From Bacteroidales bacterium (lineage in GTDB: Bacteria > Bacteroidota > Bacteroidia > Bacteroidales > WCHB1-69), in contig JAGCCZ010000038.1 in NCBI GenBank assembly GCA_017651425.1, forward strand, positions 1 to 64,000: DNA of 64,000 nucleotides, in the 5' to 3' direction. This document shows positions 8,728 through 16,343 of the stretch, one piece after another. How positions within the stretch are numbered: position 1 is the first letter of the stretch; every line of letters begins with the position of its first letter. Made by a program: the position numbers and the translations under genes. The notes under the pieces were generated by a model. The model was not told the origin of the DNA, did no database searches, and worked only from the letters and a program-made list of their open reading frames with translations.

Positions 8728-10362
8728 ATGTCCCCAAAAAACTTTTTCCTGTTGATATTGCTGTGCGCCGCCCTGCTGCCCTTGCGCGCCCAGAAGCAGA
8801 TCTCCGCCAAGCTGGAGCAGGCCACCGTCTATCTCCGTGGCGCCGCCCTCACCCACACGGCCACCGCCACCCTCAAGAGCGGCAGCCAGGAGCTCGTCAT
8901 CGACAATCTCAGCCCTGACATTGTACTCAACAGTCTCAAGGTCTCGGCCAACGGCGTGCTCGTTTCCGCCTCCGAGTTCTCCAACGACTTCATCACGCCG
9001 CGCGACGAGAGCGCCCGCATCAAGAAGCTCAAGGACTCGCTCGACCTCTACAAAGACAAACTGCAGGAGGCCAACAACGAGCTGACCATACACACCCAAA
9101 TGCTGAAGATGGTCACCGACGGCACCCATAACAACATGCAGCTCAAGGAGCACCAAATCTCCGTCGCCGACATCAACGCCAACATGGAGCTTTACCAAGC
9201 CAAGGCCGCCGAGTTGCAGAAGAGCATCGACAGGGACACCAAGAAGGCGAACAAGCTGAAGGAGAGCGTCACCCGGCTGACCCAACAGATTGCCCAGGAC
9301 GATGCCGACAACAAGCTGCGCACGGGCGTGCTGCGCCTTTCCATCAGCGTGCCCGAGAACATCACCACGAAGTTCACCATCACCTATTTCACGGACCAGG
9401 CGCAATGGGTGCCCTGCTACGACCTCAACATCCCCGCCATGGACAAGCCCATCAAGTTGCAGGCCAAGGCCCGCGTCCATCAAGTCACCGGCCTCGACTG
9501 GGACAACGTCCGGCTCACCCTGTCCAACGCCACCCCCAACCGCTATTCGCAGGCACCCGTCTTCACCCCGTGGTTCCTCAGTTTCCAAAGATACCATAGA
9601 CAGGAGAAAGCAGTCACTTTTTCAACAAGCAACCGAGTAGAATACAGCACATCAGCGGCTGGCAGCAACAAGACCATCATCGATGGCGTCCGTGTCTCGG
9701 ATGCCGCCCCGATTTCCATGGACAACTTTGTGGAGGTTGAGGAGCAGGATATCCAAGTGTCGTACAACATCGCCGTGCCCTACGACATCCCCGGCAATGG
9801 CAAGCCCCAGCTCATAGACCTGAAGAATTACGACATCAAGGCCGACTTCAAGTATTACAGCATCCCGAAACTGTCGGACGAGACCTATCTTGTCGCCACC
9901 CTTTCCGACTACGAGAAATACAACCTGCTGCCGGGCGAGGCCACCGTCACCTTCGACAACACCTTCGTGGGCAAGAGCTTCATCCGCCCCAACGAGGCCG
10001 ACGAGCACATTTCGCTGACGCTCACCACGGAGCCCCGCATAGCCGTGAAGCGTGAGAAACGCCGCGACTACTGCGAGACCAAACACGTGGGCAACACCAC
10101 CACCGTCACGCAGTCGTTCCAGATCACCGTCAAGAACAACCTCAACCGCACGGCCAAGCTGACGCTGAAAGACCAATACCCCATCTCCAACGATAAGGAC
10201 ATCGAGGTGAAGGACATCTCCGTCACCCCCAAAGCCACCTACGACAAAGCGGACATAGGCGTTGTCACCTGGGACATGGAGTTGCAGGCGGGCGAGACCC
10301 GGACGTTCACCATCACCTACAGCGTGAAATATCCGAAAGACAAGGTGATAGACAAATTGTAG
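8728..10362 (+). CDS. DUF4140/DUF4139 domain protein (mucoidy inhibitor MuiA family), exported
   Basis: The protein has 544 residues. Start 8728 gives a clean signal peptide (MSPKNFFLLILLCAALLPLRAQ); an upstream ATG at 8626 would add a non-signal extension overlapping the promoter. The N-terminal DUF4140 region has VYLRGAALTHTATATLKSG and LVIDNLSPDI. A charged coiled-coil stretch follows (residues about 110-200), then the beta-rich DUF4139 domain beginning LSISVPENITTKFTITYF. Family members occur widely in Bacteroidota; the name comes from a weakly characterised mucoidy phenotype, and the biochemical role is unknown. It is likely periplasmic or surface located. Confidence 0.85.
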   Translation: MSPKNFFLLILLCAALLPLRAQKQISAKLEQATVYLRGAALTHTATATLKSGSQELVIDNLSPDIVLNSLKVSANGVLVSASEFSNDFITPRDESARIKKLKDSLDLYKDKLQEANNELTIHTQMLKMVTDGTHNNMQLKEHQISVADINANMELYQAKAAELQKSIDRDTKKANKLKESVTRLTQQIAQDDADNKLRTGVLRLSISVPENITTKFTITYFTDQAQWVPCYDLNIPAMDKPIKLQAKARVHQVTGLDWDNVRLTLSNATPNRYSQAPVFTPWFLSFQRYHRQEKAVTFSTSNRVEYSTSAAGSNKTIIDGVRVSDAAPISMDNFVEVEEQDIQVSYNIAVPYDIPGNGKPQLIDLKNYDIKADFKYYSIPKLSDETYLVATLSDYEKYNLLPGEATVTFDNTFVGKSFIRPNEADEHISLTLTTEPRIAVKREKRRDYCETKHVGNTTTVTQSFQITVKNNLNRTAKLTLKDQYPISNDKDIEVKDISVTPKATYDKADIGVVTWDMELQAGETRTFTITYSVKYPKDKVIDKL

Positions 10363-10388
10363 ATATTTGTAAAACTAAAATTATCGGA

Positions 10389-11561
10389 CTACCTCCTCGC
10401 CAACCTCTGACGTATTTTCTCGTCGTTGGTCAGCACGTCGTGGCCGCAGAAGGTGACCCCCATGGAGGAAGCGATTTTGCGCAGATCGGCGGTCTCGTTG
10501 TCTTTTTTCAGCGTAAAAATAAAGGAGAAGCACATCATGCCTAACAGGGCCTCCTTGAGGGCCGTGGCCTTATAGACGATCTCGTTGAAGAGTTTCTGGG
10601 TGGAGATGCCGCTCTTGCACTCGATGACGCGCAGCTGGTTGTCGCGGATGAAGACCACGTCAAGTTCGTTGTCGTGCGTGGTGTCGCCGCGGGTCACATG
10701 TACGCCCACGGCAATCTCGTCAACGGGCACCAGTTCCTTGATCTTGTAGTAGCAGAACTCCTCGAACCAGCCGCCGGTGAGGTAGCCGATCTCCTCTTTG
10801 GAAAGGAGCTCATCCACCTCGGGCACAAAATGGATGAAACGAAGAAGGCGTGACAATCCCGGCACGGCGGGTTCGCGGCCCACGCGGCCATTTTCAATAT
10901 CCGGGATGTACATATCGCGGTCAGACTTCCGGTTGCGATAGTGGAGGCGGAGCGTCTCCATAACGTCATAGTCGCGTCTGTCCATGCGTCCGGAAGCGAA
11001 AAAGGAGAAGAGCGTGCGGGCATACTCCGCGCTGCGCACAGGCTTGTATGCGGACTGCACATCCGCGTCGTTCTGCATCCGGTGCAGCGAGAGGTACTCC
11101 CCTATCCGCATCCTGTGGCAGATGGGAATAGCCACATCATCGTCATCATCAATGCTGTCATCATAAATGGTTTTCACAATGGTGTTGTCGCGCAGGTTGA
11201 CGTAATAGAAATCGGCATGCACGCGCTTGAAAGCCTCTTGCACGGCGAGGGCCATGTAGCGGGTTCCGCCCGCGAGGTTGACGCAATAGTGCTCCTCGGG
11301 ATTGAGTTCCGCACGCAACCGGCGGCAGATGCGCTCGTAGGAGAATTCCTCCTCCTTGGTGAACACCACCTTCTCCATCACCTCGACAGGCAGTGCCATG
11401 AAGCGGGACATGAAGTCAAGGTCGGCCTTGGCGGACGGGGCCGCGAGGAAAAGGAGGCGGTCGCCCCGCACATACTTCTCCTTGATGAAAAGGTACGCCG
11501 GCAGGGGGCTTTCCAACGAAAGGATGTTCACGATTGTCTTGGGAGTCTGGGATTCATTCAT
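10389..11561 (-). CDS. Card1/Can2-like nuclease: CARF domain plus PD-(D/E)XK domain (DUF1887 family)
   Basis: The protein has 390 residues and appears cytosolic. The N-terminal half is a CARF sensor with the signature NLAGGTRYM (residues 95-103), which in this family binds cyclic oligoadenylate. The C-terminal third has the nuclease core ELDVVFI...RVIECKSG, with E299, D301, E315 and K317 intact, so an active metal nuclease is expected. Characterised relatives (Card1, Can2) are type III CRISPR ancillary effectors that cut nucleic acid when cA4 binds. No cas gene or repeat array is visible in the window, so the activator is unknown. A -7 element lies at 11639-11631 and a near-palindrome in the leader. 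It is convergent with the DUF4139 gene. Confidence 0.85.
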   Translation of the reverse strand: MNESQTPKTIVNILSLESPLPAYLFIKEKYVRGDRLLFLAAPSAKADLDFMSRFMALPVEVMEKVVFTKEEEFSYERICRRLRAELNPEEHYCVNLAGGTRYMALAVQEAFKRVHADFYYVNLRDNTIVKTIYDDSIDDDDDVAIPICHRMRIGEYLSLHRMQNDADVQSAYKPVRSAEYARTLFSFFASGRMDRRDYDVMETLRLHYRNRKSDRDMYIPDIENGRVGREPAVPGLSRLLRFIHFVPEVDELLSKEEIGYLTGGWFEEFCYYKIKELVPVDEIAVGVHVTRGDTTHDNELDVVFIRDNQLRVIECKSGISTQKLFNEIVYKATALKEALLGMMCFSFIFTLKKDNETADLRKIASSMGVTFCGHDVLTNDEKIRQRLARR

Positions 11562-11598
11562 CTTTCAGTTTCTTTATATCATTGACAACAAACGGATT

Positions 11599-11620
11599 TG
11601 CACCCCTTCGAAGGAGTGCA
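11599..11620. promoter_or_regulatory. 22-nt near-palindrome in the leader of the Card1-like gene
   Basis: Arms TGCAC/GTGCA flank a perfect CTTCGAAG centre; only the two CC/GA positions break symmetry. It lies between the -7 element (11639-11631) and ATG 11561, immediately after the expected transcription start. It could be an operator or an RNA hairpin. Confidence 0.6.
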
Positions 11621-11630
11621 TTCTTCGCCT

Positions 11631-11639
11631 GCAAAAATA
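11631..11639 (-). promoter_or_regulatory. -7 promoter element TATTTTTGC of the Card1-like gene
   Basis: It matches TAnnTTTGC, about 70 bp upstream of ATG 11561. Confidence 0.65.
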
Positions 11640-11665
11640 AAAAAAACTGACATCTCTCCCGTTCC

Positions 11666-12295
11666 CTACCTCAACCGCACGCCGATGGTCAGGAAGAGTT
11701 GCGACCAGACGGCCTCATACCCCAATGCCGCATACACGCTTTGACGGTCTTTGAACCGGCACTGTGCGCCCATTGAAAAACTGTATAATCCACTTCTTTG
11801 CCAATCATCACGACAAGTACGTGTAGGATATACAAATCTATATAGCTCAGCACTAATGGGACAAGCTTCCACTACCAACAATGGACTCCATTTGTATTGC
11901 TTCAATATGGTGTATTTGAAATTCAGCCCTAAGAGAAAATCCATAACATACATTTTCGGACAGGTCAACGGTGACAAAGTATTATCGTTATATGGATATA
12001 ATTTTAAAAAATCAACCCCAATCACCGCCGACAGAGAAAGATGTGGGTTGAATTGAACGCCGTGTAATTCGTGCAACCCTACACCCAAGCATTGGTTGAA
12101 GCGAACCTGGACACTATATCTACGATTCTTAAACATCTCGTACATATATCCATTTGGTTTAATAATGCAATCAATTTTAGCCTCTACAGAATGCAGATAT
12201 TGGATTTTGTCCTTATTTGATTTCGTATCTGCCTGAGCTATGATATTATTGTTAAACAAAACAATAATTACGACAAGGTAGAAAATTCTTCTCAT
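11666..12295 (-). CDS. Predicted outer-membrane beta-barrel protein, uncharacterised
   Basis: The protein has 209 residues. The start MRRIFYLVVIIVLFNNNIIAQA is a signal peptide. The rest alternates polar and aromatic residues in strand-like segments and ends FLTIGVRLR, typical of a small barrel. I do not recognise a specific family. Base composition is visibly more AT-rich than in neighbouring genes, which may indicate a different origin or weaker selection. The promoter at 12463-12455 probably reads through the tiny ORF at 12421-12368 into this gene. Confidence 0.65.
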   Translation of the reverse strand: MRRIFYLVVIIVLFNNNIIAQADTKSNKDKIQYLHSVEAKIDCIIKPNGYMYEMFKNRRYSVQVRFNQCLGVGLHELHGVQFNPHLSLSAVIGVDFLKLYPYNDNTLSPLTCPKMYVMDFLLGLNFKYTILKQYKWSPLLVVEACPISAELYRFVYPTRTCRDDWQRSGLYSFSMGAQCRFKDRQSVYAALGYEAVWSQLFLTIGVRLR

Positions 12296-12367
12296 ACTTT
12301 ATTACTTTTTTATTTAGAAACAGATGCACCAATATGCAGTCTTTGGCACCCTAAAAGAAACTTCCTT

Positions 12368-12421
12368 TTAGCAGGAGACCAACAAGATAACACATAAAAA
12401 CAAAGAGATAAACTTTTTCAT
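12368..12421 (-). CDS. 17-residue ORF consisting only of a lipoprotein signal peptide
   Basis: It encodes MKKFISLFLCVILLVSC and then stops with TAA directly after the lipobox Cys. It lies 34 bp downstream of a good -7 element (12463-12455) and upstream of the barrel gene. It may be the remnant of a truncated lipoprotein gene or a genuine micro-lipoprotein. The Lys-rich start, hydrophobic core and LVSC lipobox are complete, which is unlikely by chance. Confidence 0.45.
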   Translation of the reverse strand: MKKFISLFLCVILLVSC

Positions 12422-12454
12422 AGTTAATCGAATTTAGTTATTAATATGGTCAGT

Positions 12455-12463
12455 GCAAAAATA
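12455..12463 (-). promoter_or_regulatory. -7 promoter element TATTTTTGC
   Basis: It matches TAnnTTTGC upstream of the 17-codon ORF and the barrel gene. Confidence 0.6.
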
Positions 12464-12541
12464 ATAAAAACATAATACAATAGTCTTTTTTTTCTTGCGT
12501 TATGAAAACTGAATCATCAAAAAAACTTAATATCAATTTTT

Positions 12542-13444
12542 ATGAAAAACAAAAAACAATCCCCCTCTTCACTCCATTGTTCCGTCGCAATGAGCATAGT
12601 GCTGTGTTTTCTGCTGCTCTGCACGGTCTCTTGCCACAAGAAGCCCATCATCCGCACTGTCAAGGTCATTTCCGAGTGTTATGGCAACGACAACTTCAGG
12701 TCTTCATGGGAGTGGTTTGAGCAGGAATCCCTGCCGCCTCTCTTGAGCAGCATCACCCAATCGCTGAACGGGACTGTTTACAACAAAGACCTGTACGAAT
12801 ACAACGGCCAGCAGCTTGTCCGCATCCACAGGGACCTCACCTACTCGTCTCCCATCGAGATGGTATTCGGATATGACAACCGCGGACGGGTGGCCACCCA
12901 AACCCTCAACGACAACGACGGGGTTCTCGGCAAAGCCACGTTCACCTACAACGACCTCGACCAGATTGTGAGAGCGGAATACCAGTTCGACGATGACTTC
13001 GCCAAGCACCAGCACTATGTCGCCCCCTGGCACCAAGCCGCCCACAGAGCCATCGTCGAACGGCTGAAAAGTATGAAGAAAGATGCCAAGGAGACCTACA
13101 ACGTGCTTGTGGATTATGTTTACGAAGGTGGCAATCTCGTCTCAGAGTCCTGGGCTTATGACGGCGAAAGCCAGGTTATCTATTACACCTACGACAATGC
13201 CGTCAATCCCTTCCAGGGACTTTGGATGCTGGATGAGGAGCTGGTGCTCTATCCCGACCAGCTTTCGACAAACAACGTGCTCACCACGATCTACTATGAA
13301 GATGGGGACACCGACACCGATAACAACACCTATCTGTACGATGAAGAGAACTATCCTGTCGCCCTCATCCAAAGCTTATTTGAGAACGACACCATCCGAT
13401 GGAATTACAAACAGTTCCAATACAAGGTGTTGGACCCGAAATAG
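12542..13444 (+). CDS. Predicted lipoprotein with YD/RHS-like beta repeats
   Basis: The protein has 300 residues. A long signal peptide ends in the lipobox LCTVSC around residue 31. The mature part contains strand-turn units such as KDLYEYNGQQLVRIHR, EMVFGYDNRGRVATQT and KATFTYNDLDQIVRAEYQF, resembling isolated YD repeats found in Bacteroidota lipoproteins. It is expected to be anchored in the outer membrane. No enzyme motif is visible. A strong hairpin terminator follows at 13471-13504. Confidence 0.7.
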   Translation: MKNKKQSPSSLHCSVAMSIVLCFLLLCTVSCHKKPIIRTVKVISECYGNDNFRSSWEWFEQESLPPLLSSITQSLNGTVYNKDLYEYNGQQLVRIHRDLTYSSPIEMVFGYDNRGRVATQTLNDNDGVLGKATFTYNDLDQIVRAEYQFDDDFAKHQHYVAPWHQAAHRAIVERLKSMKKDAKETYNVLVDYVYEGGNLVSESWAYDGESQVIYYTYDNAVNPFQGLWMLDEELVLYPDQLSTNNVLTTIYYEDGDTDTDNNTYLYDEENYPVALIQSLFENDTIRWNYKQFQYKVLDPK

Positions 13445-13470
13445 TCTTTTGGGTCCATCGGGTAAAAAAA

Positions 13471-13504
13471 AGCGGGGAGAGCGGCATGCTCCCCGCTTTT
13501 TTTT
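13471..13504 (+). terminator. Rho-independent terminator after the YD-repeat lipoprotein gene
   Basis: The stem AGCGGGGAG/CTCCCCGCT is followed by an eight-T run. An A-tract on the other side would let it work in both directions. The T-run abuts the glmM promoter. Confidence 0.85.
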
Positions 13505-13505
13505 G

Positions 13506-13514
13506 TACTTTTGC
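13506..13514 (+). promoter_or_regulatory. -7 promoter element TACTTTTGC of glmM
   Basis: It matches TAnnTTTGC, 33 bp before ATG 13548. Confidence 0.75.
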
Positions 13515-13547
13515 AGCCGCTCAAAAAAAGAAGGAGAACATCACTAT

Positions 13548-14993
13548 ATGACACTCATCAAGTCCATTTCCGGCATCCGGGGCACCATCGGCGGGAACGT
13601 CGGCGAGAACCTCACCCCTATTGATATTATTGAACTCACCTCTGCTTTCGCGGCTTTCCTGCAGCGCAACCGCATGCAGGCCTCAGCCAGCTCCGAGGAG
13701 GCTGGTGATGGGGCGCACCCCCAAGGGGAAGCCCGCAAGAAGCTCACCATTGTGGTAGGTCGTGACGCGCGCGTCTCCGGGGACATGGTCAGCCGCCTGG
13801 TGTGCGGCACCCTGCAAGGCATGGGTGCCGATGTGATTGACACGGGGCTTTCCACCACGCCGACCACGGAAATGGCCGTGCTGCACCATCACGCCGACGG
13901 CGGCGTCATCGTCACCGCCTCCCACAACCCAGGCCAATGGAACGCCCTGAAGCTGCTCAACAACAAGGGCGAGTTCCTGTCGGGTGAGGACGGGCGCCAG
14001 CTGCAAGAGATTGCCGCCCAGCACCATTTCCAATATGCCAATGCCAACGCTCTTGGCACCTACACGCTCTACAACAACTCCATCCAAGACCATATCGATG
14101 CCATCCTGCGTTTGCCGTTGGTGAACCGCGACGCCGTTGCCAAAGCCGATTTCTCCGTCATCATCGACGCCATCAACTCCACGGGGGCACTCGCCCTTCC
14201 GCCGTTGTTGAAGCAACTCGGCGTCAAGCGGGTCACGCTGCTCAACGGTGAGCCCAACGGCCTGTTCGCCCACAATCCGGAGCCTATTCCCGAGAACTTG
14301 TACGGCATCTCCGAAGCCATGAGCAAGGAGAACTACGACATCGGTTTCGTGGTGGATCCCGATGTGGACCGCCTGGCCTTCATCAAGCCTGACGGCAAGA
14401 TGTTCGGCGAGGAATACACGCTGGTCACCGTAGCCGACTATGTGCTGCAGCACACGCCGGGCAACACGGTCTCGAACCTCTCCTCCACGCGTGCGCTGCG
14501 TGACGTGAGCCGCCAATACGGTGTCGAGTACAATGCCTCCGCCGTGGGCGAGGTCAACGTGGTGGAGAAGATGAAAGCCACACACGCCGTCATCGGCGGC
14601 GAGGGCAACGGCGGAGTCATCTATCCCGAACTGCACTACGGCCGTGACGCCCTCGTGGGCATAGCCCTCATGCTCTCCTACATGGCCACCTCCGGCAAAT
14701 CGTGCAGCCAACTTCGTGCCCTCTACCCGGACTACAAGATCTCCAAGAACAAGATCGAGCTTCGCGGCGAGATGGACACTGCCAAGATCCTCGACCGCAT
14801 CGCCGAGCAGTACGCCAGCCATCAGGTTGACCGCACCGACGGCGTCAAAATCGACTTCGAGGAGAGCTGGGTACACGTCCGCGGCTCCAACACGGAACCC
14901 ATCCTGCGCATCTATGCCGAAGCCCTGACAGAAGCCACCGCCGACAACATCGCCCGCAAGCTGCTCCAAGACATCCACGACATCATCCGCTAA
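13548..14993 (+). CDS. glmM: Phosphoglucosamine mutase (alpha-D-phosphohexomutase family)
   Basis: It interconverts glucosamine-6-phosphate and glucosamine-1-phosphate on the way to UDP-GlcNAc. It has 481 residues with all four phosphohexomutase domains: substrate loop SGIRGTIGG (8-16), catalytic phosphoserine loop TASHNPGQWNALK with S125, metal loop DPDVDR (270-275), sugar loop GEGNGGVIYP, and phosphate loop RGSNTEPILRIYAEA. A Ser/Ala/Gly-rich, charged stretch at about residues 45-64 looks like a lineage-specific loop insertion. The start is fixed by the promoter at 13506-13514. The partner enzyme GlmS lies at 42233-44077. A phosphomannomutase role cannot be fully excluded from sequence alone. 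Confidence 0.88.
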   Translation: MTLIKSISGIRGTIGGNVGENLTPIDIIELTSAFAAFLQRNRMQASASSEEAGDGAHPQGEARKKLTIVVGRDARVSGDMVSRLVCGTLQGMGADVIDTGLSTTPTTEMAVLHHHADGGVIVTASHNPGQWNALKLLNNKGEFLSGEDGRQLQEIAAQHHFQYANANALGTYTLYNNSIQDHIDAILRLPLVNRDAVAKADFSVIIDAINSTGALALPPLLKQLGVKRVTLLNGEPNGLFAHNPEPIPENLYGISEAMSKENYDIGFVVDPDVDRLAFIKPDGKMFGEEYTLVTVADYVLQHTPGNTVSNLSSTRALRDVSRQYGVEYNASAVGEVNVVEKMKATHAVIGGEGNGGVIYPELHYGRDALVGIALMLSYMATSGKSCSQLRALYPDYKISKNKIELRGEMDTAKILDRIAEQYASHQVDRTDGVKIDFEESWVHVRGSNTEPILRIYAEALTEATADNIARKLLQDIHDIIR

Positions 14994-15014
14994 TCCCTAA
15001 TCCTCCCGACCGAC

Positions 15015-16328
15015 ATGAAAATCCGACTGCTTCTTTTGGCACTCTGCTTCACCGCCTGGGGCTGCATCACTCCAGAGCAAATCCCCTCCGGGAACACGAC
15101 AACTCCCGCACAAACGGGGTACGACATCGTTCTTACGAACATCAGTCACGCCCAAGAGAACAAGCCCATCTATCTTTACGGATACGATTGTCTTGAGGTC
15201 GCTTGCATCGACAGCGCCACCGTGTTCCGGGGGAGGGCCGAATTCAAAAACAAGAATAATATCCCGCGCGGCATCTACACCATATCCTCCATTCCCAACG
15301 CATATTCGTCCGAAGAGCTGAGCCAGCAAGGCAAGGACATTGTCTTCAACCAGAGCACGAGATTCTACGTTAACCTCGGCGAACATCTGACGACCAACAG
15401 TGAGGAGAACAACCAACTGTTCCGCTACTACGAGCAGAAGGCTGCGGCCACCACCCCCGCGCTTGCGCAGTCGGTCTTCAACAGCTTCACCGCCACCTCG
15501 CCCAGTTCCTTTGTCAGCAAATACATTCGCGCCACTGAAACCATCGGGACACCCATCACGAGCGATGCCGCCTTCCGACAGCAACTTAACGCCGTTGATT
15601 TCTCGGACACGCGCCTCCTGCACGTACCCAATTCCTACATACGCAACATCCTGGACTACATAGTGCAGCCCGAGAGCCAGGAGGCTTCCGCCTGCATCGC
15701 CAAAATGGATGCGCTGCTGTCACGCTGCCCCAATGCCGCCGTACGCAACTATTACATCCGCGCACTGTTCTCCCTGTTAAACGTTCACAATCCCGACTAC
15801 GACCCCGTGTTAGTGTATCTCTACGACCATTACGACCACACTTGGATCGAATCGGGCTCTGAAAAACGCATTGAACGCAAAATCAACAACCTGCGCAAGA
15901 TCATCCCCGGCGCGCAGATTCCCGAGCTCATCTCCCACGACATCCACGGCAAGGCCCATTCCACCAACGACATTCAGAGACGCTACACCGTGCTCTGGTT
16001 CTGGGACCCCGACTGCGATCATTGCCAGGAGATGACCCCGCCGTTGCACCGGTTCTACCAGGAACACGGCCGCGACTACGATTTCGAGGTCTTTGCCGTC
16101 GAGGTCAACGACGACTACGACCGCTGGAAAGCCTTCTCCGACAAGCACCAATTGTGGGACTGGACCAACCTCAGCACCTCGCGCGGGGAACAGAACATCG
16201 ACTTCATCGAGTATTTCGACATCATGACCACGCCCGTGATCCTTTTAATCGACAATTCACAGAACCACACAATAATCAAACGCCAAATCACGTTAGATGA
16301 GCTGCGTTTATTTTTCAGCAAGAAATAA
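15015..16328 (+). CDS. Envelope thioredoxin-like lipoprotein (TlpA/DUF5106-type)
   Basis: The protein has 437 residues. The signal peptide ends at lipobox AWGC (Cys17), predicting a membrane-anchored lipoprotein. The N-terminal beta-rich domain resembles DUF4369-like modules. The C-terminal thioredoxin fold has WFWDPDCDHCQEM with the redox pair C334/C337, and the cis-Pro loop MTTP near residue 407. Such proteins reduce or shuffle disulfides in the Bacteroidota envelope. It starts 21 bp after glmM and is followed after 15 bp by a second protein of the same architecture, so these are probably cotranscribed. Confidence 0.82.
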   Translation: MKIRLLLLALCFTAWGCITPEQIPSGNTTTPAQTGYDIVLTNISHAQENKPIYLYGYDCLEVACIDSATVFRGRAEFKNKNNIPRGIYTISSIPNAYSSEELSQQGKDIVFNQSTRFYVNLGEHLTTNSEENNQLFRYYEQKAAATTPALAQSVFNSFTATSPSSFVSKYIRATETIGTPITSDAAFRQQLNAVDFSDTRLLHVPNSYIRNILDYIVQPESQEASACIAKMDALLSRCPNAAVRNYYIRALFSLLNVHNPDYDPVLVYLYDHYDHTWIESGSEKRIERKINNLRKIIPGAQIPELISHDIHGKAHSTNDIQRRYTVLWFWDPDCDHCQEMTPPLHRFYQEHGRDYDFEVFAVEVNDDYDRWKAFSDKHQLWDWTNLSTSRGEQNIDFIEYFDIMTTPVILLIDNSQNHTIIKRQITLDELRLFFSKK

Positions 16329-16343
16329 AAACAACCCTTAATT

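Noticed and set aside
8145-8825. A 226-codon minus-strand frame through repeat copy 1
   Set aside because: It overlaps the start of the DUF4139 gene, has no start-site support, and its match to the frame in copy 2 shows many amino-acid changes and no silent bias, while stems are preserved. A structured repeat explains it better, although coding is not fully excluded.
12502-12720. A 72-codon frame overlapping the YD-repeat lipoprotein gene
   Set aside because: The overlapping frame at 12542 has a complete lipoprotein signal and repeat structure; this one has none.
10389-13444. A CRISPR array or cas genes near the Card1-like nuclease
   Set aside because: I looked for regularly spaced 25-40 bp direct repeats and cas-like frames around the gene and found none.
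13683-14978. A 431-codon minus-strand frame opposite glmM
   Set aside because: It is the antisense of a clear phosphohexomutase; composition (Gly, Val, His-rich) is typical of a codon-bias shadow.
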